Assembly: GCA_035285005.1 (NCBI GenBank)
Contig: JAYKIB010000099.1
Coordinates: forward strand, 1 to 18,417
DNA: 18,417 bases
From: Prochlorothrix sp035285005
GTDB taxonomy: Bacteria; Cyanobacteriota; Cyanobacteriia; Prochlorotrichales; Prochlorotrichaceae
Direction: 5' to 3'
The notes under the pieces were generated by a model. It saw only the letters and a list, made by a program, of their open reading frames with translations, did not search any database and was not told the DNA's origin. The first letter of the stretch is position 1, and each line of letters begins with the position of its first letter. A program made the translations under genes and the position numbers. Positions 7,547-15,957 of this stretch are shown here, one piece after another.

Positions 7547-7757
7547 GGGCACCTCGACGAATTGGGGGAGACTGAGCGGGCTCGCTCCTCCCAACTCTAA
7601 TTCTGGCCTGGGCTATGGCGGCGAACGCTGGGGTGAGGCCGAATGTACCCCGCCGAAGGCGGGATCCATCTTGCTCTCTGGACCCCATGCCCCTCATAAC
7701 CGCGATATTCTCCCAAAATTTGGCTCATCCCAAAAATTTGGCTGCATCGAGGTGCCC
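7547..7757 (-). repeat. family A repeat, copy 4 (long, inverted, divergent)
   Basis: Termini are GGGCACCTCGA and ATCGAGGTGCCC. The order of parts is reversed: a GAGCGGGCTC-tipped hairpin lies near the left end, followed by AACTCTAATTCTGG, the complement of the usual AATCAGGGTT block. At 211 bp it is about twice normal length; the extra DNA holds a perfect hairpin CCCGCC-GAA-GGCGGG (7649-7663) and a near-direct repeat of TCCCAAAATTTGGCT (7711-7742). It may be two fused, degraded copies. Confidence 0.7.
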
Positions 7758-7768
7758 TAAAGGATGAT

Positions 7769-7805
7769 AAGGCTTTGACAGGTTGCTTTGCCCTGTTGAA
7801 GCCTT
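7769..7805 (+). promoter_or_regulatory. dyad/hairpin in the putA upstream region
   Basis: AAGGCTT-TG-ACAGG, a 9-base loop, then CCTGT-TG-AAGCCTT: 12 base pairs interrupted by one 2x2 mismatch. It is 170 bp upstream of the putA start and includes a TTGACA at 7775-7780, but no matching -10 is seen 16-18 bp further on. It may be an operator or a leader hairpin for putA, or the 3' end of an unseen transcript. Confidence 0.4.
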
Positions 7806-7961
7806 TCCCCTGTTCCATCGCAACGAACCGGTTGATTGAGACAGGGTGAGGCCGGGACCCCTCGCTGGCTGACTTGCGAATGGGGGGTTCCCCTCTCCAG
7901 ACTTGTCACGCCTTATGTGGCGGTTGCCATACTCTGCAACACCTTGCAACACCCTCACTTC

Positions 7962-7967
7962 AGGAGA
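7962..7967 (+). promoter_or_regulatory. putA ribosome-binding site, deciding a GTG start
   Basis: AGGAGA is 7 nt upstream of the GTG at 7975. The longer in-frame ATG at 7903 has no such site, so this motif sets the start. Confidence 0.85.
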
Positions 7968-7974
7968 AATAACC

Positions 7975-10956
7975 GTGGTTGCCCAAGCCCCTACCCCCTA
8001 CGAAACTCAAACCCAGACGATCGCCCAGCAGCTGCTGAAAGCCACCAAAACGGGTAAATCCTTTTTGGCCCAACTGCGGGATCAAATGCGTTGGGACGAT
8101 CGCCTGCTGGGTTGGACAATGGAACACCCCGGACTGCGGGTGCAATTGTTTCACTTTATTGACTGCCTGCCCGCCCTGCAAAGTAAAGCAGAGGTGGCGC
8201 GACATCTGCAGGAATACATGACCGCTGAAGATGTGGAGTTGCCCGATGCGCTCAAGAAGTTGTTGAACTTCACCGAGGCCAGTTCCATGCCTGGTCAGTT
8301 GGCTGCGACCACGATCATGACTGCGGTGGAAACCCTAGCCTATCGCTATATTTCCGGGGCCACGATCGACCAGGTGATCAAAACCCTAGAGCGTCTGCGC
8401 AAGCAAAAGCAAGCTTTTACGATCGATCTACTGGGTGAGGCGGTGATTACCGAGGCGGAAGCCGAATCCTACCGCGATCGCTACCTGGAACTGATGGAGA
8501 AGCTGTCGGAGGCGGCCAAACGCTGGCCGACGGTGGCGCAAATTGATCAGGCGGACGGTGAGGATCTGCCGAAAGCACAGGTTTCGGTGAAATTAACGGC
8601 ATTTTACTCCCAATTTGATGCCTTGGATGAAAAGGGCAGTCGGGAGAAGGTGAGCGGCCATATTCGCACCTTGCTGCGACGGTCCCAGGAGTTGGGTGTT
8701 GCGGTTCACTTTGATATGGAGCAGTACGCTTATAAGAGTATTACCCTGGAGATTCTCAAGGATCTACTCCTGGAGAAAGAATTTCGCAGCCGTACCGATA
8801 TTGGCGTGACCTTACAGGCTTACCTGCGGGAATCGGAGCAGGATCTGCGGGACTTGGTGGCCTGGGCCAAGCTGCGGGAGTCGCCGATTACGGTGCGTCT
8901 GGTGAAGGGAGCCTACTGGGATCAGGAAACAATTAAGTCTCGCCAAAAGCATTGGCCTAACCCCGTTTTTGAGCATAAGGTGGAGACTGATGCCAGTTTT
9001 GAGAGGATGACCCAGATTCTGCTGGAAAATCACTCTTATCTCTACGCGGCTATCGGTAGCCATAATGTGCGATCCCAAGCTCGGACGATCGCCATTGCCG
9101 AAGAATTGAAGGTGCCACGTCGGGCCTGGGAAATGCAGGTGCTATACGGTATGGGGGACCAGTTGGCCAAGGCTCTGTCTGATCAGGGTTACCGGGTGCG
9201 GGTCTACTGTCCCTACGGTGATCTGCTGCCGGGAATGGCCTATTTAATTCGGCGATTACTGGAAAATACGGCGAATACTTCGTTCCTGCGCCAGAACCTT
9301 GAAGATCGCCCCGTTGAAGAGCTGTTGGCTCCCCCAACGGTGACGGACTCCTCGAACCCGATCGGCCACCTCCATCCCGAGGCCGCCTTTAACCCTGCCG
9401 CCGACAGCAACTATGCCGACAAACGCCAGCGGGAGGAGACCCTGGAGGCACTGAAACAGGTGCGTGGTCAACTGGGTCAGAGCTACTGGCCGCTGATCAA
9501 CGGGGAGTGGGTGAAGACCGATCGCACTCTCCAATCCGAGAATCCCTGTAACCCCAGTGAAAAAATTGGGGAAATGGGCCAAATTAGCATTGAGCAGGCG
9601 GAAGAGGCGATCGCCGCTGCAAAAGCCGCCTTTCCAGCTTGGAAAGCGACGCCCGCTAAGGAACGGGCTGCAATTATCCGCAAAGCCGCCGATCTGATGG
9701 AGGCGCGTCGTGCGGAGTTGGTGGCCTGGGTTGTGTTGGAGGTGGGTAAGCCCTATAACCAGGCGGATCCCGAGGTGAGCGAGGCGATCGACTTCTGTCG
9801 TTTCTACGCTGCGGAAATGGAGCGGCTCGACGAAGCCGTGAATTTGGATGTGGTCGGTGAAACCGATCGCTATCACTACCAACCCCGTGGTATTTCCCTG
9901 GTGGTGTCCCCTTGGAACTTCCCGATCGCCATTCCCACGGGCATGACGGTGGCTTCCCTGGTCACCGGAAACTGTACATTGCTGAAGCCTGCGGCTCTTT
10001 CGTCGGTGATTATGGCGAAGGTGGCTGAAATTCTAGTGGAAGCTGGGGTTCCCAAGGGGGTTTTCCAGTATATTCTCGGTCCTGGCTCCAGTGTGGGTTC
10101 CCACCTGGTCAAGCACAAGGATGTGCATATGATTGCCTTTACCGGTTCCCGCGAGGTGGGCTGCCAGATTTATGCGGATGCGGCGGTGTTGCAACCGGGG
10201 CAGAAACACCTAAAGCGGGTTGTGGCGGAAATGGGTGGCAAGAACGCCATCATTGTGGATGAGAGCGCGGACCTGGATCAGGCCGTGGCGGGGGTCGTTT
10301 ACTCAGCCTTTGGCTATAGTGGCCAAAAGTGCTCGGCTTGCTCCCGTGCGATCGTTCTGGAGCCGATTTACGATGCCTTCCTGGCGCGACTGGTGGAAGC
10401 AACCAAGTCTCTGAACGTGGGATCCACGGATGATCCGGGGGTTCAAATGGGACCGGTGGTGGATGGTAGCGCCCAAGCCAAGATTCGGGAGTATATCGCC
10501 AAGGGTAAGGAAGAGGCGACGATCGCCTTGGAAATGGCGGCTCCGGAGACGGGCTACTTTGTGGGGCCGGTGATCTTCAGTGAGGTGAAACCGGATGCGG
10601 TTATTGCCCAGGAGGAAATCTTTGGCCCTGTATTGAGCGTGATTAAGGTGAAAACCTTTGAGGAGGCGCTCCAGGTGGCGAATGGGACTGACTATGCCCT
10701 GACAGGGGGGTTGTACTCCCGGACACCGTCCCATATCGATCGGGTTAAGGCCGAGTTTGAGGTGGGAAATCTGTATATTAACCGCAGCATCACGGGGGCG
10801 ATCGTCAATCGTCAGCCCTTTGGTGGTTTCAAACTCTCCGGCGTGGGGTCCAAGGCAGGGGGACCAGATTACCTGGTCCAGTTTATGGAGCCGCGTGTGG
10901 TGACGGAAAATATCCAACGCCAGGGCTTTGCGGTGATTGAAGGGGCTGAGCAGTAG
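7975..10956 (+). CDS. putA: bifunctional proline dehydrogenase / glutamate semialdehyde dehydrogenase
   Basis: A 993-residue enzyme that oxidises proline to pyrroline-5-carboxylate with FAD and then to glutamate with NAD. The PRODH part (about 100-440) shows DLLGEAVITEAEAESY (151-166), VSVKLTAFYSQFD (203-215), VHFDME (244-249), RLVKGAYWD (308-316), IGSHN (360-364) and CPYGDLLPGMAYLIRRLLEN (412-431). The aldehyde dehydrogenase part (about 500-990) shows SPWNFP (645-650), FTGSREVG (722-729), general base Glu752 in AEMGGKN and nucleophile Cys786 in GQKCSA. There is no N-terminal ribbon-helix-helix domain, so unlike enteric PutA it should not act as its own repressor. Start is GTG, set by AGGAGA at 7962; an ATG 24 codons upstream lacks a binding site. 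It stands alone, followed by repeats. Confidence 0.95.
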   Translation: MVAQAPTPYETQTQTIAQQLLKATKTGKSFLAQLRDQMRWDDRLLGWTMEHPGLRVQLFHFIDCLPALQSKAEVARHLQEYMTAEDVELPDALKKLLNFTEASSMPGQLAATTIMTAVETLAYRYISGATIDQVIKTLERLRKQKQAFTIDLLGEAVITEAEAESYRDRYLELMEKLSEAAKRWPTVAQIDQADGEDLPKAQVSVKLTAFYSQFDALDEKGSREKVSGHIRTLLRRSQELGVAVHFDMEQYAYKSITLEILKDLLLEKEFRSRTDIGVTLQAYLRESEQDLRDLVAWAKLRESPITVRLVKGAYWDQETIKSRQKHWPNPVFEHKVETDASFERMTQILLENHSYLYAAIGSHNVRSQARTIAIAEELKVPRRAWEMQVLYGMGDQLAKALSDQGYRVRVYCPYGDLLPGMAYLIRRLLENTANTSFLRQNLEDRPVEELLAPPTVTDSSNPIGHLHPEAAFNPAADSNYADKRQREETLEALKQVRGQLGQSYWPLINGEWVKTDRTLQSENPCNPSEKIGEMGQISIEQAEEAIAAAKAAFPAWKATPAKERAAIIRKAADLMEARRAELVAWVVLEVGKPYNQADPEVSEAIDFCRFYAAEMERLDEAVNLDVVGETDRYHYQPRGISLVVSPWNFPIAIPTGMTVASLVTGNCTLLKPAALSSVIMAKVAEILVEAGVPKGVFQYILGPGSSVGSHLVKHKDVHMIAFTGSREVGCQIYADAAVLQPGQKHLKRVVAEMGGKNAIIVDESADLDQAVAGVVYSAFGYSGQKCSACSRAIVLEPIYDAFLARLVEATKSLNVGSTDDPGVQMGPVVDGSAQAKIREYIAKGKEEATIALEMAAPETGYFVGPVIFSEVKPDAVIAQEEIFGPVLSVIKVKTFEEALQVANGTDYALTGGLYSRTPSHIDRVKAEFEVGNLYINRSITGAIVNRQPFGGFKLSGVGSKAGGPDYLVQFMEPRVVTENIQRQGFAVIEGAEQ

Positions 10957-10973
10957 GACATCTGGGCGATTTA

Positions 10974-11111
10974 GAGGATGTTTGCAAGTTTCAGCTAGAT
11001 GCTGCAGACCCTTGTAGAATCCCCCTCAGTCCCCCTTTTGAAGGGGAAAGAAGAGGTCATCCCTTGTAAAGGGAGGTTAGGGGGGATTCTCTTAGGTTGC
11101 CAAACATCCTC
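10974..11111 (+). repeat. family B repeat, copy 3
   Basis: Begins GAGGATGTTTGCAAG and ends TTGCCAAACATCCTC. The middle contains AATCCCCCTCAGTCCCCCTT and the partly complementary AAAGGGAGGTTAGGGGGGAT. It starts 17 bp after the putA stop. The inner left hairpin of copy 2 is degraded here. It could act as a 3' structure for putA mRNA. Confidence 0.85.
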
Positions 11112-11147
11112 TCAATCAATGACCCATGAATTAAGCTCCCCATTACG

Positions 11148-11246
11148 GGGCACCTCGAAAAATTCAAATTTCGACCGCAGTGCCCACAGCAGAATCAGGG
11201 TTGTGGCAGGCGGCGAAGCCGCCTGCCACAATTAATCGAGGTGCCC
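11148..11246 (+). repeat. family A repeat, copy 5 (near consensus)
   Basis: A clean 99-bp copy: GGGCACCTCG left end, ACCGCAGTGCCCACAGCAGA and ATCAGGG block, perfect hairpin GTGGCAGGCGGC-GAA-GCCGCCTGCCAC, and ATTAATCGAGGTGCCC right end. Its last C is also the last base, on the other strand, of the stop codon of the small gene that follows. Confidence 0.95.
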
Positions 11247-11452
11247 TACTGACTCTCCCTTTCCAAGGCATCTTCAGTGCGCTCGTAGGGCTTGGTTTTG
11301 GGTTCCCAACTGGGAAATGAACCTACGAGGGCATTGTTAATGGCTTGGCGTGTTTGGGCACTGGCTGAACCGAGGGGATCGGGTAAGACTTTGTCTCCCC
11401 CTGCAATGAAGAGAATGGTACCGATCGCGAGCCAGGGTAGATAGTGTTTCAT
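11246..11452 (-). CDS. small conserved-looking protein with one N-terminal membrane segment
   Basis: A 68-residue protein. It opens MKHYLPWLAIGTILFIAGGD, a single hydrophobic segment (about 4-18), followed by a soluble part with SAQTRQAINNALVGSFPSWE and KTKPYERTEDALERE. The composition (one transmembrane segment, balanced polar tail, no repeat-derived residues) looks like a real gene rather than a shadow, and I recall similar short uncharacterised proteins in cyanobacteria with an FP-W-PKT-P-ERTEDA tail. No function is known to me. The ATG at 11450-11452 has no strong ribosome-binding site. The TAG stop uses the terminal base of a family A repeat, so insertion of that repeat may have set or trimmed the C-terminus. 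Confidence 0.65.
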   Translation of the reverse strand: MKHYLPWLAIGTILFIAGGDKVLPDPLGSASAQTRQAINNALVGSFPSWEPKTKPYERTEDALERESQ

Positions 11453-12054
11453 GATTTTTTAGTCCGGATGGGTTAGGGTTCATCAGGGGACTTCGATGCG
11501 TGGGCCTAGGTGGTTTTGCGGCCACCGTGGTCCTGTGACTCTGGCGCTGCGACTGCGAAGTTCCTGACTTAGCACACAGTGGTGCGTTTGGGATCTGGTG
11601 TCCTGTGGTGTGATGACTTGGGGATCTGGAGGGGTTGGGATCGGTTGTGGGGGAGTGATGTCGATCGCCACAACCGCGATCTTGGTGCGGGCGCCTGTTC
11701 TTGGACTTGGATACTTTGCGGTGCCCTTGCGTGATTCACTGAATCCCAGTGATGTTTTGCGATCGATCGAATCCCAGGGATCTGTTGTGATTTTGCGATC
11801 AACTGAGGAATCTTTATGTGATCCCATGGATAGGATCGCTGTGATCTACTGGCTTCTCGGGCGATCGGTCTTAGAGGATGCCGAATCTGCGGCGATTCGG
11901 CAACGCCACTGCAGCCACTGTTCTGAAATCGGGTCGCGAATCTAAAACCGGTCACGACCTGGTCCATGGGGGAGGGCTGAAGCGGAAACTCTGCCTGGAA
12001 CGGGAATAGAAACGTCTTGGGCGGCTGTCCGCCATGTCTAGTGGGCAGACTCTG
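11453..12054. other. 600-bp stretch without a confident gene
   Basis: Overlapping ORFs of 114-168 codons exist on both strands, but none has a recognisable domain or a good ribosome-binding site, and their protein composition (rich in S, R, P, Q) looks random. The stretch contains a perfect hairpin GCCGAATC/GATTCGGC (11880-11901), a short hairpin GGCGG-CTGT-CCGCC (12020-12033) and a loose direct repeat of GAATCCCAG...TTTTGCGATC (11741-11764 and 11769-11800). It may be a decayed gene; nothing decisive is seen. Confidence 0.5.
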
Positions 12055-12083
12055 GCAACAGGAGGGAAAGGTCAAGATATAAT
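12055..12083 (+). promoter_or_regulatory. probable promoter for the GT4 gene
   Basis: A perfect TATAAT -10 lies at 12078-12083 in an otherwise GC-rich stretch, with GCAACA at 12055-12060 (17-bp spacing, 3 of 6 matches to TTGACA). The AT-rich tract following it leads into a leader of about 170 nt before the GT4 start. Confidence 0.45.
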
Positions 12084-12261
12084 TGCATTCACATTTCCTT
12101 AAGATTTGTTGCCTTATTGTTGTTGCCTGGTCGCAGCCACCATAAGCGTTGCGAGAAGACTTGCGGCGGTGGCGGGGTTCGGAGGGTGACCCTTCGGTGA
12201 GGCCAACTTGTCTGACGGGCCCTGCCGCATCCCTTCATTGTCTGTTATCCGGATATCCCCT

Positions 12262-13563
12262 ATGGTTGCTATGCCTCGACAATCGATTGCCTTTTTCTCC
12301 TTGGCCGCTGATCCTGCGGGGGACTTGGAGGCGGGGAAAACGCGGCCCGAGGTCTACTACTTGCGGCAGCTGGGGGAAGCGCTGGCAACGCTGGGATGGC
12401 AGGTGGACCTCTTTACGGCGCAACGATCGCCCCGGCAACCAACCCAGGTGCAACATGGCGAGTATTGCCGCACGGTGCGCCTACCCGGTTTAACGGCCCA
12501 ATCCCTGCGACTTTTGACGAAAACTGTGAATCCGCCTGTGTGGTCCCAATTTCAGGCCGCCTTCTACACATTTCAGGCCAAGGAAGGAGCTAACTATCCG
12601 GTGATTCACACCAGCGACTGGATTTCGGGGCAGTGGGGGTTGCAGTGGAAGCAGACGAGCCACGGGCAGTGGGTGCATACGGCCTATGGGACGGTGGGGG
12701 CAGGGGTGCCGGTGGCAGAGCCAGCGGTAGAGTCAGCGGTGGAGTCAGCGGCGGGGCACCAGGCCCGCCAAGCCGTGGAGCGGCATATCTGGGCCGAGGC
12801 CGATCGGGTGGTGGTGACGGTGCCGCCGGAAAATCAGCCCAGCCTGTGGCCCGTCTCGGCGGAGGGGGTGCGGTCCGATCTGGAGGTCATTCCCTGTGGG
12901 ACCGATACCCAGCACTTCCAGGCTTTACCCCAAACGGAGGCACGGCAGGCCTTGGGGTTTGATGTGGACACGAAAATTTTGCTCTATGTGGGTCAGTTTG
13001 CGCCCCATAAGGGCCTGGAGACCCTAATTGATGCGGCGGCTCAATTGGCGGCAGCGGGGGTAGCGTTTCAGTTGGTGCTGGCGGGTGAGGAGGTGCGCCA
13101 GGGTTTGCAGGAACGATCGCGGGTGGAGCAACTCATTGCCGATCGGGGTTTGGCCGATCGAACCCAATTCCCGGGTTACATTTCCCATGACCCACTGCCC
13201 ACCTACTACTCGGCGGCGGATGTGTGTGTGATCCCGAGCTACTACGAGCCCTTTGGTTGGGTGGCGATCGAGGCGATGGCCTGTGGAACGCCGGTGGTGG
13301 CCTCTCAGGTGGGGGGCTTGGCCCTCACGATCGCCCATGAGGCGACGGGGTTACTGGTGCCGCCTCGGGATGGGGTGGCGTTGGCCCAGGCAATTCAGCG
13401 GGTGTTGGAGAATCCGACGTGGGCGGCCAGTTTGCGCCAGTCTTCTACCGATCGGGCGGCGCAGTTGTTTAGCTGGAGTCGGGTTGCGGCCCAGTTTAGC
13501 GATCTCTACCGTCGTCTGTTGGCCCAGTCTCTCACGGGAACATCTTTGTCCTCCGTGGCCTAG
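12262..13563 (+). CDS. GT4-family glycosyltransferase (sucrose-phosphate-synthase-like fold)
   Basis: A 433-residue retaining glycosyltransferase of GT-B fold, probably cytosolic or membrane-associated, transferring a nucleotide-activated sugar. The N-terminal half opens SIAFFSLAADPAGDLEAG and has EVYYLRQLGEAL and GWQVDLFTA, the usual acceptor-domain start of this family. The C-terminal half has LYVGQFAPHKGLETLIDAA (241-259) and the donor-binding EX7E motif E329...E337 in EPFGWVAIEAMACGTPVV. Where relatives have AGGQNVYV-like sequence after the first loop, this protein has AGKTRPEVYY, so the acceptor site may differ. Residues 151-165 include a small VES-repeat encoded by 12-bp tandem DNA. The ATG at 12262 has GGAT 7 nt upstream; an ATG three codons later and a TTG at 12208 are alternatives. 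The product could be a glycolipid or polysaccharide; it cannot be specified. Confidence 0.8.
   Translation: MVAMPRQSIAFFSLAADPAGDLEAGKTRPEVYYLRQLGEALATLGWQVDLFTAQRSPRQPTQVQHGEYCRTVRLPGLTAQSLRLLTKTVNPPVWSQFQAAFYTFQAKEGANYPVIHTSDWISGQWGLQWKQTSHGQWVHTAYGTVGAGVPVAEPAVESAVESAAGHQARQAVERHIWAEADRVVVTVPPENQPSLWPVSAEGVRSDLEVIPCGTDTQHFQALPQTEARQALGFDVDTKILLYVGQFAPHKGLETLIDAAAQLAAAGVAFQLVLAGEEVRQGLQERSRVEQLIADRGLADRTQFPGYISHDPLPTYYSAADVCVIPSYYEPFGWVAIEAMACGTPVVASQVGGLALTIAHEATGLLVPPRDGVALAQAIQRVLENPTWAASLRQSSTDRAAQLFSWSRVAAQFSDLYRRLLAQSLTGTSLSSVA
12715..12750 (+). repeat. in-frame 12-bp tandem repeat within the GT4 gene
   Basis: Units GCAGAGCCAGCG, GTAGAGTCAGCG and GTGGAGTCAGCG are in frame and encode A-E-P-A then V-E-S-A twice. 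Because 12 is a multiple of three, unit gain or loss would alter protein length without a frameshift. Confidence 0.8.
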
Positions 13564-13708
13564 GACTGGTTGTTAAGGCACATCCCGCCCCTGGCGGACG
13601 CATCGGGAGCTTGGGGATGCATCGAGTCCAGGGAGTTGCTCTGTCTGCGGCGGGACAACCCCCGTCTTGTTACTGGCCGAGAAGCCGACCGACGGGACCA
13701 CTTGCGGG

Positions 13709-13714
13709 TAAAAT
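13709..13714 (+). promoter_or_regulatory. possible chlD -10 element
   Basis: TAAAAT, 48 bp upstream of the chlD ATG in a GC-rich spacer, is the best -10 candidate. No -35 match is seen at the right distance. Confidence 0.25.
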
Positions 13715-13761
13715 CATTCGAGACCCATTCCCATGTAATCCCGGATTTATTCGCCAACCCC

Positions 13762-15795
13762 ATGACCACCCTGACCCGTTCTATTACCGCGTTCCCCCTC
13801 GCTGCCGTCGTTAAACAGGACAGCATCAAACTTGCCTTAATCTTGGCCGCGATCGATCCGGGTCTGGGGGGTGTGGTGATCGCGGGACGGCGAGGTACTG
13901 CCAAGTCCGTTATGGCCCGTGCCCTCCATGCGCTGTTGCCCCCGATCGAGGTAATCCGCAACTCCCTCAACTGCGATCCGCAACTGCCCAGCGAGTGGGA
14001 TGACGAAACAGCAGAGCGCATTGATGCCAGCCTGTCCCTGGAGGATCTCCCCACCCAGGTGATTCCGGCCCCGTTTATTCAGTTGCCCCTGGGAACCACG
14101 GAGGATCGTCTGATCGGCTCAGTGGATGTCACCCAGTCGATGAAGCGGGGGGAGACGATTTTCCAGCCCGGACTGTTGGCGGAAGCACACCGAGGGGTGC
14201 TGTATGTGGATGAAATTAACCTGCTGGACGAGCAGATCGCCAATTTGCTGCTGACCACGCTCACCGATGGCTATAACCGGGTGGAGCGGGAAGGCATTAG
14301 CTTTGGTCACCCCTGTCGACCTCTACTGATTGCCACCTATAACCCAGAGGAGGGCAACCTTCGCTCCCATCTTTTGGACCGGATTGCGATCGCTTTGTCC
14401 GCCGATATGGTCTTGGAAATGGACGATCGGGTCCAAGCGGTGCAGCAATCCCTGGACTATGCCAAGGATCCCCTTGGGTTTATCAATAGCTACGACGAGG
14501 AAACGGAAGGTCTGAAGACACAAATCCTGCTGGCACGGGAATGGCTTAAGGATGTGACCATTAGCCAGGAACAAATCGGCTATTTGGTCAATGAGTCAAT
14601 TCGGGGGCAGGTGCAGGGCCACCGGGCGGAACTGTTTGCGATTCGGGTGGCGAAGGCGGCGGCGGCCCTGGAGGGACGCACGGAGGTGAATGCGGAGGAT
14701 CTGCGCACGGCGGTGAAGCTGGTGATTTTGCCCCGCGCCAAGGTGATTGAGGCTCCGCCCCCGGAGGAGGAGCAACAGCAGCCCCCCCCCCCGCCGCCCC
14801 CGGACGACAATATGGAGGAGGATCCGGAGAACGAAGACGAGCCGGACGAACCGGAGGAGCAGGAGGAGCAGGACCAGCCCCAGGAGCCGCCCCCCCTGCC
14901 GGAGGAGTTTATTTTTGACCCTGAAGGGGTCGTCATGGACCCGGAGGTGATGAATTTCGCCCAGAATATGACTCGTCAGGGTAATTCTGGCTCGCGATCG
15001 ATGATTTTCTCCGAAGATCGTGGCCGCTACATCAAGCCTCTCCTGCCCCGAGGTCCCGTGCGGCGGGTGGCGGTGGATGCGACCCTGCGGGCTGCGGCAC
15101 CCTACCAAAAGTCGCGACGGGAACGGCAACCCGATCGAAAGGTGATTGTGGAGGAGGCGGATCTGCGGGCTAAGCAACTGGTCCGTAAGGCCGGTGCCCT
15201 GGTGGTGTTTTTGGTGGATGCCTCCGGCTCGATGGCGGTGAACCGGATGCAGTCGGCGAAGGGGGCTGTGATGCGGCTTCTGACGGAAGCTTATGAGAAC
15301 CGCGACCAGATCTCTCTGATTCCCTTCCGGGGTGAGCAGGCGGAGGTGTTGCTGCCTCCGACCCGATCGATCACAGCGGCCCGGAAACGCCTGGAAAAAA
15401 TGCCCTGCGGTGGCGGATCTCCCCTGGCCCACGGGCTGACCCAGGCAGTGCGGGTGGGTCTGAATGCGATGCAATCCGGTGATATTGGCCAAGTGGTTCT
15501 GGTGGCGATTACGGACGGTCGCGGCAATATTCCCCTGTCCCGTTCCCTGGGGCAGCCGGTGCTGGAAGATGATCCGAAGCCGGATATTAAGGCGGAGCTG
15601 TTGGATATTGCCGGTCGAATCCGGGCGTTAGGGATGAAGCTGCTGGTGATTGATACGGAAAATAAGTTTATTTCGACGGGATTTGCCAAGGAGCTGGCCC
15701 AACGCGCCGGTGGGGTGTATTATCACCTGCCCAAGGCGACGGATCAGGCGATCGCGGCGATGACCCAAAACGCGATTCGTAACACCTTGAACTAA
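13762..15795 (+). CDS. chlD: magnesium chelatase subunit D
   Basis: A 677-residue subunit of the ATP-dependent enzyme that inserts Mg2+ into protoporphyrin IX, the first committed step of chlorophyll synthesis. ChlD forms the AAA+ double ring with ChlI and contacts ChlH. The N-terminal AAA+ domain has GRRGTAKS (42-49) where ChlI has a canonical Walker A, and VLYVDEINLL (146-155) as Walker B, as expected for the weakly or non-hydrolytic D subunit. A linker of about 55 residues (331-385) is first Pro-rich, then very acidic. The C-terminal integrin-I/vWA domain carries the MIDAS motif DASGS (486-490). Length matches cyanobacterial ChlD (about 670). The frame is open 64 codons upstream, but MTTLTRS at 13762 matches the family start. 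ChlI and ChlH are not in the window. The linker DNA includes an 11-C run at 14782-14792. Confidence 0.97.
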   Translation: MTTLTRSITAFPLAAVVKQDSIKLALILAAIDPGLGGVVIAGRRGTAKSVMARALHALLPPIEVIRNSLNCDPQLPSEWDDETAERIDASLSLEDLPTQVIPAPFIQLPLGTTEDRLIGSVDVTQSMKRGETIFQPGLLAEAHRGVLYVDEINLLDEQIANLLLTTLTDGYNRVEREGISFGHPCRPLLIATYNPEEGNLRSHLLDRIAIALSADMVLEMDDRVQAVQQSLDYAKDPLGFINSYDEETEGLKTQILLAREWLKDVTISQEQIGYLVNESIRGQVQGHRAELFAIRVAKAAAALEGRTEVNAEDLRTAVKLVILPRAKVIEAPPPEEEQQQPPPPPPPDDNMEEDPENEDEPDEPEEQEEQDQPQEPPPLPEEFIFDPEGVVMDPEVMNFAQNMTRQGNSGSRSMIFSEDRGRYIKPLLPRGPVRRVAVDATLRAAAPYQKSRRERQPDRKVIVEEADLRAKQLVRKAGALVVFLVDASGSMAVNRMQSAKGAVMRLLTEAYENRDQISLIPFRGEQAEVLLPPTRSITAARKRLEKMPCGGGSPLAHGLTQAVRVGLNAMQSGDIGQVVLVAITDGRGNIPLSRSLGQPVLEDDPKPDIKAELLDIAGRIRALGMKLLVIDTENKFISTGFAKELAQRAGGVYYHLPKATDQAIAAMTQNAIRNTLN

Positions 15796-15863
15796 ACCCC
15801 TTGAACTCAAACCGTCGGAGCGTTGTCTGACTTGCCTGCCGTGCCTAGATTTGACCCACTTTT

Positions 15864-15957
15864 GGGCATCTCGATTCATTGGGTTGCGCGGCGAAGCCGC
15901 GCATCACACCCCTGATTCTGCTGTGGATACTGCGGTGAGAATCTGTAGGGTACCTCG
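15864..15957 (-). repeat. family A repeat, copy 6 (inverted)
   Basis: Begins GGGCATCTCGATTCATTGGG; the hairpin GCGCGGC-GAA-GCCGCGC lies next to this end, followed by CCTGATTCTGCTGTGG, the complement of the usual block, so the copy is reversed. Its other end, GGGTACCTCG at 15948-15957, is also the left end of copy 7, so the two copies share a terminus. It starts 68 bp after the chlD stop. Confidence 0.8.

Noticed and set aside
11483..12075. Overlapping minus-strand ORFs of 114 and 168 codons and a plus-strand ORF of 115 codons
   Set aside because: They overlap one another, lack recognisable domains and good ribosome-binding sites, and have low-complexity Ser/Pro/Arg/Gln composition.
14596..15492. 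Long minus-strand ORF opposite chlD (298 codons)
   Set aside because: It is a shadow of chlD, with His/Arg/Leu-rich composition from the complementary GC-rich codons and no domain.
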